A stretch of DNA of 64,000 nt from Anaerophaga thermohalophila DSM 12881. GTDB taxonomy: Bacteria; Bacteroidota; Bacteroidia; Bacteroidales; Marinilabiliaceae. The notes under the pieces are model-generated. The model made no database searches, had not been told where the DNA came from, and saw only the letters and a program-made list of their open reading frames with translations. Positions 18,663-29,043 of the stretch are shown piece after piece. Each line of letters starts with the position of its first letter. The first letter of the stretch is position 1. Location of the stretch: NCBI RefSeq assembly GCF_000191885.1, contig NZ_AEWI01000023.1:1-64000 (forward strand), given 5' to 3'. A program made the position numbers and the translations under genes.

Positions 18663-19223
18663 ATGCAAAAAGCCGTAGCAGAAAAAATCATTCTTGGTAT
18701 TGACCCCGGAACCACTGTGATGGGCTATGGCTTGATTGAGGTCAGGGGTAATACGCCACGACTGATTACCATGGGCGTGCTGGAGTTATCGAAGTACAAA
18801 GACCATTATCTGAAGCTCCGAAAAATTTTTGAGCGCGTCATCAGTCTTATTGACTCCTATCATCCTGATGAACTTGCCATTGAAGCTCCGTTTTACGGGA
18901 AAAACGTTCAGTCGATGCTTAAACTGGGCAGGGCACAAGGAGTAGCCATGGCTGCTGCTCTTTCGAGGTCGTTGCCAATATTTGAGTATGCCCCTTTGCG
19001 CATAAAACAGGCCATAACCGGTCGGGGCAATGCATCCAAAGAGCAGGTGGCACTGTTTCTTCAACAGTATCTGGATATGGGTGAAATACCCAAACACCTG
19101 GATGCGACTGACGGACTGGCCGCAGCAGTTTGTCATTGTTTTCAGAAGCAAAACCTGATGAGTAGTGGAGGCGTTAAAAGCTGGAAAGAATTTATTCGAA
19201 ACAATCCCGGGAGGGTAAAATAA
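18663..19223 (+). CDS. ruvC: Crossover junction endodeoxyribonuclease RuvC
   Basis: RuvC resolves Holliday junctions with RuvAB. The 186-residue product has the RNase H-like fold with acidic residues in the expected places: Asp14 ([11 protein letters not shown]), Glu74 (LAIEAPFYG), Asp147 and Asp150 (HLDATDG). Length and motif spacing are normal. It is the last gene of the serS-DUF4286-ruvC group and is followed by a bidirectional terminator. Confidence 0.96.
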   Translation: MQKAVAEKIILGIDPGTTVMGYGLIEVRGNTPRLITMGVLELSKYKDHYLKLRKIFERVISLIDSYHPDELAIEAPFYGKNVQSMLKLGRAQGVAMAAALSRSLPIFEYAPLRIKQAITGRGNASKEQVALFLQQYLDMGEIPKHLDATDGLAAAVCHCFQKQNLMSSGGVKSWKEFIRNNPGRVK

Positions 19224-19387
19224 ACCAGGTAAACCACCACACAGGTGAGATGGCTTGATGGCAAAGAAAAAGGGTACCTGTTCCGCAAAATGAGTAAAAA
19301 AATCAGCTTCCATGTTTTCTTTCCTGAGTCCATTTGACCAATAACTTCCAGCCCCATGCTTTTTCTGCCTTTCAAAATTTTGCCGGC

Positions 19388-19431
19388 AAAAAAAAGCCGT
19401 CCCCGGAGCTTTTGCCCCGGGGACGGCTTTT
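19388..19431. terminator. Bidirectional terminator between ruvC and the HIT gene
   Basis: A perfect 15-bp stem (AAAAGCCGTCCCCGG with CCGGGGACGGCTTTT) has an A run on its left and T residues on its right. It can end transcripts from both convergent genes. Confidence 0.9.
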
Positions 19432-19452
19432 AGATGCAATAAATGCCCGTAC

Positions 19453-19845
19453 TTAAATGCTTTGTCTTATTTTATCGGCGATAGCCTGCATCTCTTCTTT
19501 TGACAGTTGCAGCTTGGGCTTCGAAAAGCTGATGTCACTTTCGGCATTGATGGGTACCAGGTGGATATGTGCATGGGGAACTTCCAGTCCCAAAACTGCT
19601 ACACCAATTCGTTTACAGGGAACGGCTTTTTCAATAGCTCTGGCTACTTTTTTCGAAAAGACCATCATTCCTGCCAGCAAGTCATCCTCGAGATCGAACA
19701 GGTAATCAGTTTCCTGTTTCGGGATAACGAGAGTATGACCTTTGGCCAGCGGGTTGATGTCAAGAAAAGCGTAATAGTGCTCATCTTCTGCAATCTTGTA
19801 ACTGGGAATTTCTCCCTTCACGATTTTAGAAAAAATAGTTGCCAT
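19453..19845 (-). CDS. HIT family protein
   Basis: A 130-residue HIT-superfamily nucleotide hydrolase/transferase. The histidine triad reads HAHIHL with His91, His93 and His95, and the N-terminal FSKIVKGEIPSYKIAED is typical of the Hint branch. Such enzymes cleave adenosine phosphoramidates or dinucleoside polyphosphates; the substrate cannot be told from sequence. A TATATTTG box at 19869-19876 may be its -7 element. Confidence 0.93.
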   Translation of the reverse strand: MATIFSKIVKGEIPSYKIAEDEHYYAFLDINPLAKGHTLVIPKQETDYLFDLEDDLLAGMMVFSKKVARAIEKAVPCKRIGVAVLGLEVPHAHIHLVPINAESDISFSKPKLQLSKEEMQAIADKIRQSI

Positions 19846-19868
19846 AGCTCAGTCTCTATTATTCAAAA

Positions 19869-19876
19869 CAAATATA
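19869..19876 (-). promoter_or_regulatory. Candidate -7 box for the HIT gene
   Basis: On the minus strand TATATTTG matches the Bacteroidota -7 consensus and lies 24 nt before the ATG. I see no convincing -33 TTTG. Confidence 0.4.
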
Positions 19877-19903
19877 ATATCTGTCGTAATTATGCATCTA
19901 AAA

Positions 19904-20377
19904 TTACAAAGAAATATCAATGATCTCAAAGGGCACAACTCCGGATGGAACTCTAATCTCCACTTTGTCTCCTACTTTTTTCCCGATTAGTCCTTTTGCG
20001 ATGGGTGTTGACACGGAAATTTTTCCCGCTTTCAGGTCTGCCTCAGAGTCAGATACCAATGTATAGGTCATCACTGAATTGTTCTTGAGATTTTTTATTT
20101 TGACCTTGTTCATCATTTGAACTTTGGAGGTATCGATTTTTGATTCATCGATCACCCTGCTGTTTGCGATGATTTCTTTAAGTTTTGCAATACGCATTTC
20201 CAGGAGTCCCTGAGCTTCTTTGGCTGCATCGTATTCTGCATTTTCCGAAAGGTCTCCCTTGTCGCGGGCTTCTGCAATTTGTTTCGAGATTTTCGGTCGC
20301 TCAACCGATTCTAACTGGGCCAGTTCTTCCCGCAACTTTTTTAATCCCGACTGGGTGATGTAACTGGTATTAGACAT
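19904..20377 (-). CDS. greA: Transcription elongation factor GreA
   Basis: GreA rescues backtracked RNA polymerase by stimulating transcript cleavage. The 157-residue product has the N-terminal coiled coil (KKLREELAQLESVERPKI ... DLSENAEYDAAKEAQ), whose DLSEN tip carries the acidic residues that act at the active site, and a C-terminal FKBP-like domain (SVSTPIAKGLIGKKVGD). A strong AGGAGG ribosome binding site lies 9 nt before the ATG, which is unusual for this phylum. Confidence 0.96.
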   Translation of the reverse strand: MSNTSYITQSGLKKLREELAQLESVERPKISKQIAEARDKGDLSENAEYDAAKEAQGLLEMRIAKLKEIIANSRVIDESKIDTSKVQMMNKVKIKNLKNNSVMTYTLVSDSEADLKAGKISVSTPIAKGLIGKKVGDKVEIRVPSGVVPFEIIDISL

Positions 20378-20433
20378 TTTTTGTTCCTCCTATTTATTTG
20401 ACTTGTTTCAGGTTTTATGGGTATATAAAAAGA

Positions 20434-20471
20434 AAAGAATCCCGGGACACATTGCATGTCCGGGACTCTTT
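20434..20471 (-). terminator. Terminator of the gene at 20533-20994
   Basis: AAAGA-TCCCGGGACA pairs with TGTCCGGGA-TCTTT. On the minus strand the stem is followed by a TTCTTTTCTTTTT tract, and it lies between this gene and greA. Confidence 0.75.
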
Positions 20472-20532
20472 GCTGCAAATTTAGCAAATGTTCTTTGAAT
20501 AAAAAAAGAAGAGTCCGGACAAACTGAAGTTC

Positions 20533-20994
20533 CTAATAATCGGGTCTTTTGAGTATTTCTGAGTAGATGACCGCCTTTCTCAAATCAAACCACTCCAGCG
20601 GGTGTTGCAGTGTGGCTTCATCGATGGCAGGCTGGTCTTGTTCCGATTTCAGGACAGTTTGTCTGCCGGGTGTTTTATTTTTTCGTTGACGCCGGGCATC
20701 TCCGGGCGATGTATTGGAAGTAAAAACGTAATCTTCTTTTACAAAGGGTGCATCCTTCAATGTTTCCCTGGTCTCAGCTTTTGGTTTTGAAGGAGGAACC
20801 GTTTCACGGCTTTGGCTTTCCGGTTCTTCATCTTCAAATATTTCTTTGAAAGGGGGAAAGACTTCATCCATTGGATTTTTTACTTCCCGTTCGGGCATAT
20901 CACTGCCTGCGGGCCTCTTTTTTTTGAGGGCCGAGAAGATAAAAATCGCCAACATTAAGACGATGTATATTATTTCTCCAAAGATGTCGTCCAT
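20533..20994 (-). CDS. Hypothetical single-span membrane protein
   Basis: A 153-residue protein with one N-terminal membrane helix (about residues 6-24, MDDIFGEIIYIVLMLAIF...). A positively charged stop-transfer KKKR and a long acidic, proline-rich and probably disordered cytoplasmic region follow. A conserved-looking tail is WFDLRKAVIYSEILKRPDY. I do not recognise a functional family; similar short proteins with this tail are common in Bacteroidales. It is monocistronic, with a terminator after it. Confidence 0.6.
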   Translation of the reverse strand: MDDIFGEIIYIVLMLAIFIFSALKKKRPAGSDMPEREVKNPMDEVFPPFKEIFEDEEPESQSRETVPPSKPKAETRETLKDAPFVKEDYVFTSNTSPGDARRQRKNKTPGRQTVLKSEQDQPAIDEATLQHPLEWFDLRKAVIYSEILKRPDY

Positions 20995-21113
20995 TTATGA
21001 GCTACCGTTTAATTTAAAGTCCTAAATTAGCCCCAACTTTTGATAAAACCAAATATTGGATCAAATTTTGATTTCGTTCGGAAGATTAAAATGACGTTGT
21101 AAACAGGTTATTT

Positions 21114-21554
21114 ATGCAAAAGTTTTTCACTTTTTTTGTTTTTGCAATGCTTCTCTTAATGAATTCAGGGTGTGGAGAAAAAGATGATTTTCCCCAAAGG
21201 CAATTTACAGGGTATTTTGATCTTACTAATCCACGCTATTCAAAAACTGTTTTTACCGCCAGAAGGGATATGGACGGTTCCTATGTTGGTATCAATGGCA
21301 TTGTTGTTTATAATATGGGGGGCACTTATTATGCTTTTGATCTTATGTGCCCGTACGAAAAAAAACCGACATGTAGTGTTAATGTTGACGTTGAAGAAGA
21401 TACGGAATTTGCGGTATGCGAATGCTGTCACTCAAAATTTCTGATTGCCTCCCCTCAGGGCGATGTGGTTGACGGCCCGGCTGGCAGGGGATTACAGCGC
21501 TACAATACCAGTGTAACTACAGACGGATATCTGGTGGTAACTTCTTCGTATTAA
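21114..21554 (+). CDS. Rieske-fold lipoprotein lacking canonical cluster ligands
   Basis: A 146-residue protein with a lipoprotein signal (lipobox ending at Cys20) and a Rieske-like beta domain. The first ligand loop reads CPY (Cys79, Tyr81), where Rieske proteins have C-x-H. The second reads CECCHS (Cys102, Cys104, Cys105, His106), without the normal C-x-x-H spacing. The GPAGRGLQRY stretch matches the Rieske proline/glycine loop. A normal 2Fe-2S centre therefore looks unlikely. The function is unknown; it may bind another metal or serve a structural role at the membrane. Confidence 0.65.
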   Translation: MQKFFTFFVFAMLLLMNSGCGEKDDFPQRQFTGYFDLTNPRYSKTVFTARRDMDGSYVGINGIVVYNMGGTYYAFDLMCPYEKKPTCSVNVDVEEDTEFAVCECCHSKFLIASPQGDVVDGPAGRGLQRYNTSVTTDGYLVVTSSY

Positions 21555-21567
21555 CGGCCTGCTGTCA

Positions 21568-23013
<1,446 letters not shown>

Positions 23014-23072
23014 TCATCCGGTGCCGGCAGTGAAAAGTTGTTGCAAATCTTGTTATACTCTTTTCAAGAGTG

Positions 23073-23080
23073 CAAAGGTA
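23073..23080 (-). promoter_or_regulatory. Candidate -7 box of ahcY
   Basis: TACCTTTG on the minus strand fits the Bacteroidota -7 box and lies about 105 nt before the chosen start. The -33 region is weak. Confidence 0.5.
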
Positions 23081-23138
23081 CTAAATAGTTGTGAAATATG
23101 CTAAGTATGAATGGTACGCCGGGCCGGTATAAATGATA

Positions 23139-24083
23139 CTATAAGATGCTGCTGTTCTTCAGAATCATCCTTACATCCGCCTCATCTTTTTTCAGTTTTT
23201 CTTTCAATGCTTCAAGGTTGGGGAATTTTATCTCCGGACGGGTACGTTTAATGAATTCAACTGTTATTTCTTCGGCGTAGGCTTCACGGGAAAAATCAAA
23301 AATATGAACTTCAAGCGATTTGGGACCGGAGTCACCATCAACAGTGGGCCTTCCACCAATATTTATCATTCCGCCGAAGTATTGGCCAAGCAAATGTACC
23401 CGACAGGCATATACGCCATCATGCGGGATAAGTTTCAGCGGGTCTTCCATTTTTATGTTGGCGGTAGGATACCCGATTTCCCGTCCCAGTCTGCGGCCTC
23501 CGACTATGCGCCCCTTCAGACTGTAGAATCGGCCAAGTAGTTTTGATGCCTCCCATACATCCCCGTCGGCAATCAGTTTTCTGATTGTTGTTGAGCTTGG
23601 TTTTACGCCTCCCACAAGGGTTGGGCCAAAAAAGTCGATGCCGAAATGATATCTTTCGGATAGCTCCTTTAGTTGTGCTTTGGTAATCCCTCCATGTCCA
23701 AAACGATGATTGTATCCTGCTACAAGATGTTTCATCCCGATCTTTCCCAGAAGATATTGTTTGATAAATTCTTCGGCCGGGAGCCGCGAAAGTTCTTTAG
23801 TGAAAGGGAGTATGATAATATGATCGACGCCGGCATCGCTCAAAAGGAAGGTTTTTTCTTCAAGGGTAGTTAGCAGCCTAAGATTACCGGGGTCTTGTTC
23901 AAGTATTATCCTGGGGTGTGGCCAGAAAGTCAAAACGACGGATTCGCCCTCTGATTCACGTGCTTTTTTTACCAAAAGAGAGAGCAGGGCTTCGTGCCCT
24001 TTATGAACGCCATCAAACATTCCCATTGTTACAACAGGGTTGATGCCCCGGAACCCGTCTGTATTTGATTTTATTTTTACCAT
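23139..24083 (-). CDS. ribF: Bifunctional riboflavin kinase/FAD synthetase
   Basis: RibF phosphorylates riboflavin to FMN and adenylates FMN to FAD. The 314-residue product has an N-terminal nucleotidyltransferase domain (GMFDGVHKGHEAL, the HxGH-type motif, and STTIRKLIADGDVWEA). The C-terminal flavokinase domain begins at GRRLGREIGYPTANI, with the PTAN motif and MINIGGRPTVDG. Length and domain order are normal. A TACCTTTG box at 24110-24117 may drive it. Confidence 0.95.
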   Translation of the reverse strand: MVKIKSNTDGFRGINPVVTMGMFDGVHKGHEALLSLLVKKARESEGESVVLTFWPHPRIILEQDPGNLRLLTTLEEKTFLLSDAGVDHIIILPFTKELSRLPAEEFIKQYLLGKIGMKHLVAGYNHRFGHGGITKAQLKELSERYHFGIDFFGPTLVGGVKPSSTTIRKLIADGDVWEASKLLGRFYSLKGRIVGGRRLGREIGYPTANIKMEDPLKLIPHDGVYACRVHLLGQYFGGMINIGGRPTVDGDSGPKSLEVHIFDFSREAYAEEITVEFIKRTRPEIKFPNLEALKEKLKKDEADVRMILKNSSIL

Positions 24084-24109
24084 TTCAGGAAAAGATTGTT
24101 CTCACGCTG

Positions 24110-24117
24110 CAAAGGTA
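24110..24117 (-). promoter_or_regulatory. Candidate -7 box of ribF
   Basis: TACCTTTG on the minus strand, followed by CAG, is a common Bacteroidota -7 form and lies 27 nt before the ribF ATG. Confidence 0.5.
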
Positions 24118-24204
24118 TAAATGTTTTTCCGGGAGTTTTGTTTTTGTATAAAACTCTTTATATTTATGTTCTGAAAATGATTGTTTTAAAAGCATTTGCC
24201 TGAT

Positions 24205-25326
24205 ATGGAACAGTATTTACTTGATTTGATAAAGAACAATAACCGCGTGATTGTGCCCAACTTCGGGGCTTTTATAGTATCACGCGATGCCGGTACCACC
24301 GTGTTGTTTAACAATTTCCTTAGTTTTAATGACGGGTTGTTGATCAACCACGTGAGTAAACAGGAAGGTATTGATACCGATGAAGCAACACAGCGTGTTT
24401 CTGATTTTGTGGATAAAATAAAGCAGGAACTCGACGAGCAGGGAGCGTACACTATTGAAAAACTTGGTCGTTTTACCAAAGATCAGAACGGGGTTTTACG
24501 CTTCACGCAGGATTCTGGTGTTGCCGATCTGATCCCGGACGAGAAGCCACAAACGCCGGAGGCAGAAGAAGATTCCGGACTACTCGATATCGACAATGAA
24601 GCCCCTTCGGGAGAAGCAACCCCGGATGATGAAAAAAATGAGGAGGCTCCGGGGCAGAAAAAGAAGACGGCTGCAAGGGAGGACAAAAAGTGGCTTAACC
24701 TGGAAGATAAGAAGAAAGAAACCGAAACAAAATCTGAAAAAAGTGCTGCCGGTGGCAAGGGCACTTCTTTCGGGAAAGAAAAAATTACCACATCGGGTGG
24801 CGCGACAACCACAACTCATGATAAAACAGTGATTGAAGATCGAAGAGGATGGCCATGGTGGCTTATTTTGTTGATTATTTTGATTCCCGTCGCCTTGGTG
24901 CTTGTTTATTTTCTTTTCATTAAAGACCGGACAGCGGAAGAGGAAACACAAGTTCCCGTTGAAACCGAAGTGGTTGATACCATTGCAAAAAAACCCGGGA
25001 TTGACAGCGCTGCAATAAAAAAACAACAGGAAGAATTTCTCAAAAAGGAACAAGCCGCTAAAGAAGCAGAGGCCGAAAAGAAAGAGAAGGTTAAAAGCGG
25101 CCCCCGTCACCACATTATTGTGGGTAGCTTCAAGAATGAAAACAATGCCGATGCCCTCGTAAAGAAATTGAAAGAGAAAGGCTATCAGGATGCATTTGTG
25201 TTTAAACGAAACAATCTGTTTATGGTGAGTGCTGCTTCTTATGAATCTTTGATTGATGCGCGTCAGGCACAGGAAATGTTTGTTCAGAAGGAAAAAATGG
25301 AGAACTGGATTTTGACGCGAAGGTAA
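24205..25326 (+). CDS. HU-CCDC81/SPOR domain membrane protein
   Basis: A 373-residue protein in three parts. The N-terminus (about 1-105) resembles the CCDC81-like prokaryotic HU domains (LLDLIKNNNRVIVPNFGAF and a second domain around IEKLGRFTKDQNG). A long acidic low-complexity linker leads to one membrane helix near 215-240 (WWLILLIILIPVALVLVYF). The C-terminal SPOR domain (HHIIVGSFKNENNADALVKKL) should bind glycan strands of peptidoglycan lacking stem peptides. It probably links the envelope with a cytoplasmic partner, perhaps at the division site. The start is the ATG at 24205; the frame also offers a TTG three codons upstream. Confidence 0.85.
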   Translation: MEQYLLDLIKNNNRVIVPNFGAFIVSRDAGTTVLFNNFLSFNDGLLINHVSKQEGIDTDEATQRVSDFVDKIKQELDEQGAYTIEKLGRFTKDQNGVLRFTQDSGVADLIPDEKPQTPEAEEDSGLLDIDNEAPSGEATPDDEKNEEAPGQKKKTAAREDKKWLNLEDKKKETETKSEKSAAGGKGTSFGKEKITTSGGATTTTHDKTVIEDRRGWPWWLILLIILIPVALVLVYFLFIKDRTAEEETQVPVETEVVDTIAKKPGIDSAAIKKQQEEFLKKEQAAKEAEAEKKEKVKSGPRHHIIVGSFKNENNADALVKKLKEKGYQDAFVFKRNNLFMVSAASYESLIDARQAQEMFVQKEKMENWILTRR

Positions 25327-25356
25327 AACGGATTGTGAAATTTCTGTATTATTTTG

Positions 25357-25388
25357 ACGGGCGGTTTTATATGTAACTGCCCGTTTTT
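25357..25388 (+). terminator. Terminator of the HU/SPOR gene
   Basis: ACGGGCGGTT pairs with AACTGCCCGT, followed by five T residues. It lies between the SPOR gene and the glycosyltransferase. Confidence 0.8.
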
Positions 25389-25396
25389 ATTGAGTT

Positions 25397-26515
25397 ATGG
25401 AGTATTTGTTGATCGTATCATTGGTGTTGTTGCCTGCTTATTCCTGGCTTCTGTTGATGTTTGGTCATGGCTGGCACCGGTTAAAGGAGATAAACACGCA
25501 GCACAGATTATCGGGCAATGTTTTTATATCGGTGATAGTACCGTACCGTGATGAAGCCGGAAATCTGGAATCGTTGATCCACGAACTTTCCCGTCAGCGG
25601 TTTTCTCATCATCACCTCGAAGTCATCATGGTAGATGATGGCTCTAAGGACAGGGGTCCGGAAAAGCTAAAAAGAATTCAGGAAAAATATTCATGGCTCA
25701 GATTGCTTTCTTCAGATGGTTCCGGGAAGAAAGATGCGCTTCGCTATGGGATATCACGAGCAACAGGTGAGTTGATTGTCACAACAGATGCCGATTGCAG
25801 ATTTGGAAAAGACTGGTTGCAAACCATTGCAGAGGCTTACGTGAGTAGCAATCCGGATATGATTGTGATGCCGGTAGAGATGGTTGGCGGAAACAGTGTT
25901 CTGGAAAATTTTCAGCAGATCGATTATCTGGCCATGCAAATGGTGACGGCCGGGGCAATTGGTGAAGGCCGTCCGGTTATTTGCAGCGGGGCGAATCTGG
26001 CTTTTAAGAAGAAATCTTTTCTTGAAGCATCCCGATATACTGAAGGCCGGGATTACCTTTCGGGCGATGATGTTTTTCTGCTTCATGCTTTTAAAAGACT
26101 TGGATTTAAGGTTGTTTATCTTAAATCGGCACAAGCCATGGTCAGAACTGTTCCTGTAAAGTCGGTTAAAGATTTTTTGTTACAAAGAATGAGGTGGGGG
26201 GGGAAAAGCATACGATATAAAGATCGCTTTACTTTGATTACTGTGTTAATCATTTTCCTGACCAATTTTGTTGTTGCATTTCTTCTTTGCGCGAGTTTCC
26301 GGAATGTTGGGGTATTATTAATATGGGCGGCTGCTTTTTTGATAAAGATGTTGTCCGACTGGTATTTGTTATCTTCGGGAAAAAGTTTTTTTTCTGTTAC
26401 ATTATCCTTGCTTCATTTTTTGATTTATTCTCTTTTATACCCGTTTTACATTGTGGTGGCCGCAATAGGTTCTTTGGTCACAAAAGAACGGTGGAAACAA
26501 AGAAAAGGCAAGTAG
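25397..26515 (+). CDS. Membrane glycosyltransferase, family 2
   Basis: A 372-residue GT2 enzyme. One N-terminal membrane helix (about 3-22) precedes the GT-A catalytic domain, with VDDGSKDR (UDP binding), TTDADCRFG (metal-binding DxD) and the LLQRMRWGGKS motif (QxxRW) near residue 260. Two or three C-terminal helices follow. This layout fits processive or polyprenol-linked synthases. The sugar substrate is unknown and no polysaccharide cluster is nearby. It converges with the metal importer operon. Confidence 0.88.
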   Translation: MEYLLIVSLVLLPAYSWLLLMFGHGWHRLKEINTQHRLSGNVFISVIVPYRDEAGNLESLIHELSRQRFSHHHLEVIMVDDGSKDRGPEKLKRIQEKYSWLRLLSSDGSGKKDALRYGISRATGELIVTTDADCRFGKDWLQTIAEAYVSSNPDMIVMPVEMVGGNSVLENFQQIDYLAMQMVTAGAIGEGRPVICSGANLAFKKKSFLEASRYTEGRDYLSGDDVFLLHAFKRLGFKVVYLKSAQAMVRTVPVKSVKDFLLQRMRWGGKSIRYKDRFTLITVLIIFLTNFVVAFLLCASFRNVGVLLIWAAAFLIKMLSDWYLLSSGKSFFSVTLSLLHFLIYSLLYPFYIVVAAIGSLVTKERWKQRKGK

Positions 26516-26565
26516 TGACTGTCTTCAATCTGCACGTTTCAGTGGGGGTTATCGAGACAATATCA

Positions 26566-27387
26566 TCATTTTTTTTGGCTGACAAGCAGCTTTATTCCTT
26601 TAATAAGTAAGAACTGTAGTGTTAATACAAAAATGATGGCTGCTCCTCCCGGTATGTTCAACCACGAAGCGACCAGCAGGCCGATTAATGATCCGGTAAC
26701 GCCGAAAATTGCCGAGCCGAATATAATGGGTTTAAAATTTCCTGAGAACAAAAAGGCGGTGTTTTGAGGTATGGTGAACAGGCTTAATACCAGTATAATA
26801 CCCATTGTTCTGATGCTTAAAACAATGGCCAGTGCTATGAGTATGGCCATAATATTTCTGACTAAAGCAACCGGGACTCCCCTTGTTTTTGAAAACTCCG
26901 GATCGAAAGCGGTATAAACAATCGGACGGAAAAACAATATAAAGAATCCTGTTGTCATGATGAGAACAGCACTCAGGATCCAAAGGTCGGCAGTGCCTAC
27001 CGACAGGATGCTTCCAAACAAAAAACTCATGAGATTCGGTGTATATCCCGGGGTGAGGAAAACGAAGATAATGCCCAGGGCCATTCCGAGCGACCATAAT
27101 ATGGCAATGGCACTGTCTTCTCTTACTTTTCCTTTTGTTGCAATCCATTCTATACCCAGTGCTGTGGAAATCGCAAAAACGACTGCACCAAGGAAAGGAT
27201 TAACACCAAAATAATAGGCCATTCCTATTCCTCCAAATGAGGCATGCGTAATTCCTCCGCTGATAAAAACAATTTTCCGGCTCACAATGTAGGTGCCTGT
27301 CATGGCAGCCAGCAAACTTGTAAGTATTGCAGCCAGAAGCGCATTCTGGAAAAATTGGTATTCGAAGAGGGACAATAAGTTTTCCAT
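26566..27387 (-). CDS. znuB: Metal ABC transporter permease (ZnuB-like)
   Basis: A 273-residue permease of the zinc/manganese family with about eight membrane helices and the conserved glycine-rich start (AAILTSLLAAMTGTYIVSRKIVFISGGITHASFGGIG). It is the membrane channel for the substrate-binding protein and ATPase encoded upstream. The ATG at 27387 is six nt before the end of znuC. Zinc is the likely ion because the operon starts with a Fur-family regulator, but manganese cannot be excluded. Confidence 0.88.
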   Translation of the reverse strand: MENLLSLFEYQFFQNALLAAILTSLLAAMTGTYIVSRKIVFISGGITHASFGGIGMAYYFGVNPFLGAVVFAISTALGIEWIATKGKVREDSAIAILWSLGMALGIIFVFLTPGYTPNLMSFLFGSILSVGTADLWILSAVLIMTTGFFILFFRPIVYTAFDPEFSKTRGVPVALVRNIMAILIALAIVLSIRTMGIILVLSLFTIPQNTAFLFSGNFKPIIFGSAIFGVTGSLIGLLVASWLNIPGGAAIIFVLTLQFLLIKGIKLLVSQKK

Positions 27388-27392
27388 AGTGA

Positions 27393-28136
27393 TTAATGCT
27401 TTTTTAAAACGCGGTGTGGTATTTGTCCGTGAGTGATTAAGTCGATAGGACAATTATAAACCTGAAGCATCTCTGCTGTCAGCACATTCGACGGGTGATA
27501 ATGCAGTATTCCGTTCACACAGGCAATGGTTTTAACGATAGATGAAATGGTTCCAATGTCGTGTGAAATAAGGAAAATGGCCATGGATTCATTCAGCTTT
27601 TCTAACAGCTGATACAATTCGCCTTCAAAATTACGGTCCACAAAAGTGTCAGGTTCGTCGAGCACAAGGAGTTGAGGATCGTTGATGATGGCTCTGGCAA
27701 GCAGGGCTCTCTGCAACTGGCCTCCCGAGAGTTCGCCAATAGGCCTGTCTTCCAGTCCGTCGAGTCCCATTTGGGCAATGAGCCTGTCCGCCTTTTCCCG
27801 GAGTTTTCCCGAAACCGGCTTCCACCAACTCTGCCCCGATAAGCTTCCTGATAGTACAACTTCTCTTATGGTGATTGGAAAAGCATGGTCAATTTGTGAG
27901 ACTTGGGGCAGATAGCCAATATTTAAACGGCCGGAGGGGAAAAGTACCTGGCCACGAATTGGTTTAAGTATTCCGAGCAAAACTTTTGAAAGAGTGGTTT
28001 TGCCTCCTCCATTGGGGCCTATGACACCGATAAAGTCGTAGGGGTAAATGTCAAGATTGACATCTGTCAAAACGGGGTTGCCGTTGTATCCTGCCGATAC
28101 ATTTTTTATTGAAACCAGAGGTAATTTTGAATTCAT
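27393..28136 (-). CDS. znuC: Metal ABC transporter ATP-binding protein (ZnuC-like)
   Basis: A 247-residue ABC ATPase with Walker A GPNGGGKTT near residue 40, signature LSGGQLQRALLARA near 138-151 and Walker B LLVLDEPDTFVD near 160-171. The C-terminal helix is shorter than in E. coli ZnuC. It overlaps the preceding substrate-binding protein gene by 4 nt (ATGA), so the two are translationally coupled. Confidence 0.9.
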   Translation of the reverse strand: MNSKLPLVSIKNVSAGYNGNPVLTDVNLDIYPYDFIGVIGPNGGGKTTLSKVLLGILKPIRGQVLFPSGRLNIGYLPQVSQIDHAFPITIREVVLSGSLSGQSWWKPVSGKLREKADRLIAQMGLDGLEDRPIGELSGGQLQRALLARAIINDPQLLVLDEPDTFVDRNFEGELYQLLEKLNESMAIFLISHDIGTISSIVKTIACVNGILHYHPSNVLTAEMLQVYNCPIDLITHGQIPHRVLKKH

Positions 28137-29023
28137 GGTTGTGTCAGATGTTTTTCCAGAAGTTGTTTTATACCATATAAATTTTCAGTCCAGTCGTAGG
28201 CCAGAGGATTGATGACGACCAGCTCCGCTCCTGTTGCATCTTTTACCATTTGAGCGTTGCGCTGGTCAAATTCGGCCTGTATGAAGATAAGCCTGATATT
28301 TTCCCTGTTCGCTAAATCTATCAGATTCTTCAGTTGGCGGGGAGAGGGTTCCTTCCCTTCATGCTCAATGGAGATTTGTTCGAGACCGTAATCCCTGGCA
28401 AGGTATGACAAGGCCGGATGGAAAATCATGAATTTTTTTTGAGACAACGTTTGAGTTAAGGCTGTAAATTCATTATGGAGGCGGGTTACCTCCTTGTAAA
28501 GTTCAGAATAATTTTTTTCAATCATCTCTTTATGTTCGGGAAAAGCGTTGATGAGACCGTCTTTTAGTTCAGGTAAAAATGCCTTTACCGTTTTTGGAGA
28601 CATCCAGATATGAGGTTCTACTCCTCCTTTATGAACATGGTCTCCGTAAACTTCATCCTTTGCGCTTATTAATTCTATTTCATCCGAGAGCGTCAGTATT
28701 TTTAAGTCTTGATTGATATCTTTTATGCGTGGCATCCAGGATAGTTCAAAGCCTAAATGACCTATGCTGATATAGAGTTTCGAATCCGACAGTTTCATCA
28801 ATTGTTGTGTCGTGGGAGAATAAGTGGCCGGACTTGCTCCCATCGGTACCATAACCATAACATCTACCTGTTCGGATGTAAGCCGATCCGCGAAATACTT
28901 CAGAGGTTCAATGGAAACTGTAATTCCTGATTCTTCTTTTTGTCGCTGGAGGCAGCCCTGTAGTGAAATAAGAGCCGGGAAAATCAGGATAAAGAGTATT
29001 CTTTTTAATACTTTTTTCACCAT
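28133..29023 (-). CDS. znuA: Metal-binding lipoprotein (ZnuA-like)
   Basis: A 296-residue cluster A-I substrate-binding lipoprotein; the signal peptide ends at a lipobox LQGC (Cys near 24). Metal-ligand residues fit the ZnuA/TroA pattern: a His after the first domain (IGHLGFELSW), His in EPHIWMSP, His in FHPALSYLARDYGL and an acidic residue late in the protein. The His-rich loop of ZnuA is short here (DHVHKGG). It lies 20 nt after the Fur-family gene. Confidence 0.88.
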   Translation of the reverse strand: MVKKVLKRILFILIFPALISLQGCLQRQKEESGITVSIEPLKYFADRLTSEQVDVMVMVPMGASPATYSPTTQQLMKLSDSKLYISIGHLGFELSWMPRIKDINQDLKILTLSDEIELISAKDEVYGDHVHKGGVEPHIWMSPKTVKAFLPELKDGLINAFPEHKEMIEKNYSELYKEVTRLHNEFTALTQTLSQKKFMIFHPALSYLARDYGLEQISIEHEGKEPSPRQLKNLIDLANRENIRLIFIQAEFDQRNAQMVKDATGAELVVINPLAYDWTENLYGIKQLLEKHLTQP

Positions 29024-29043
29024 AATGTGGAGAGCTGTGTTTA

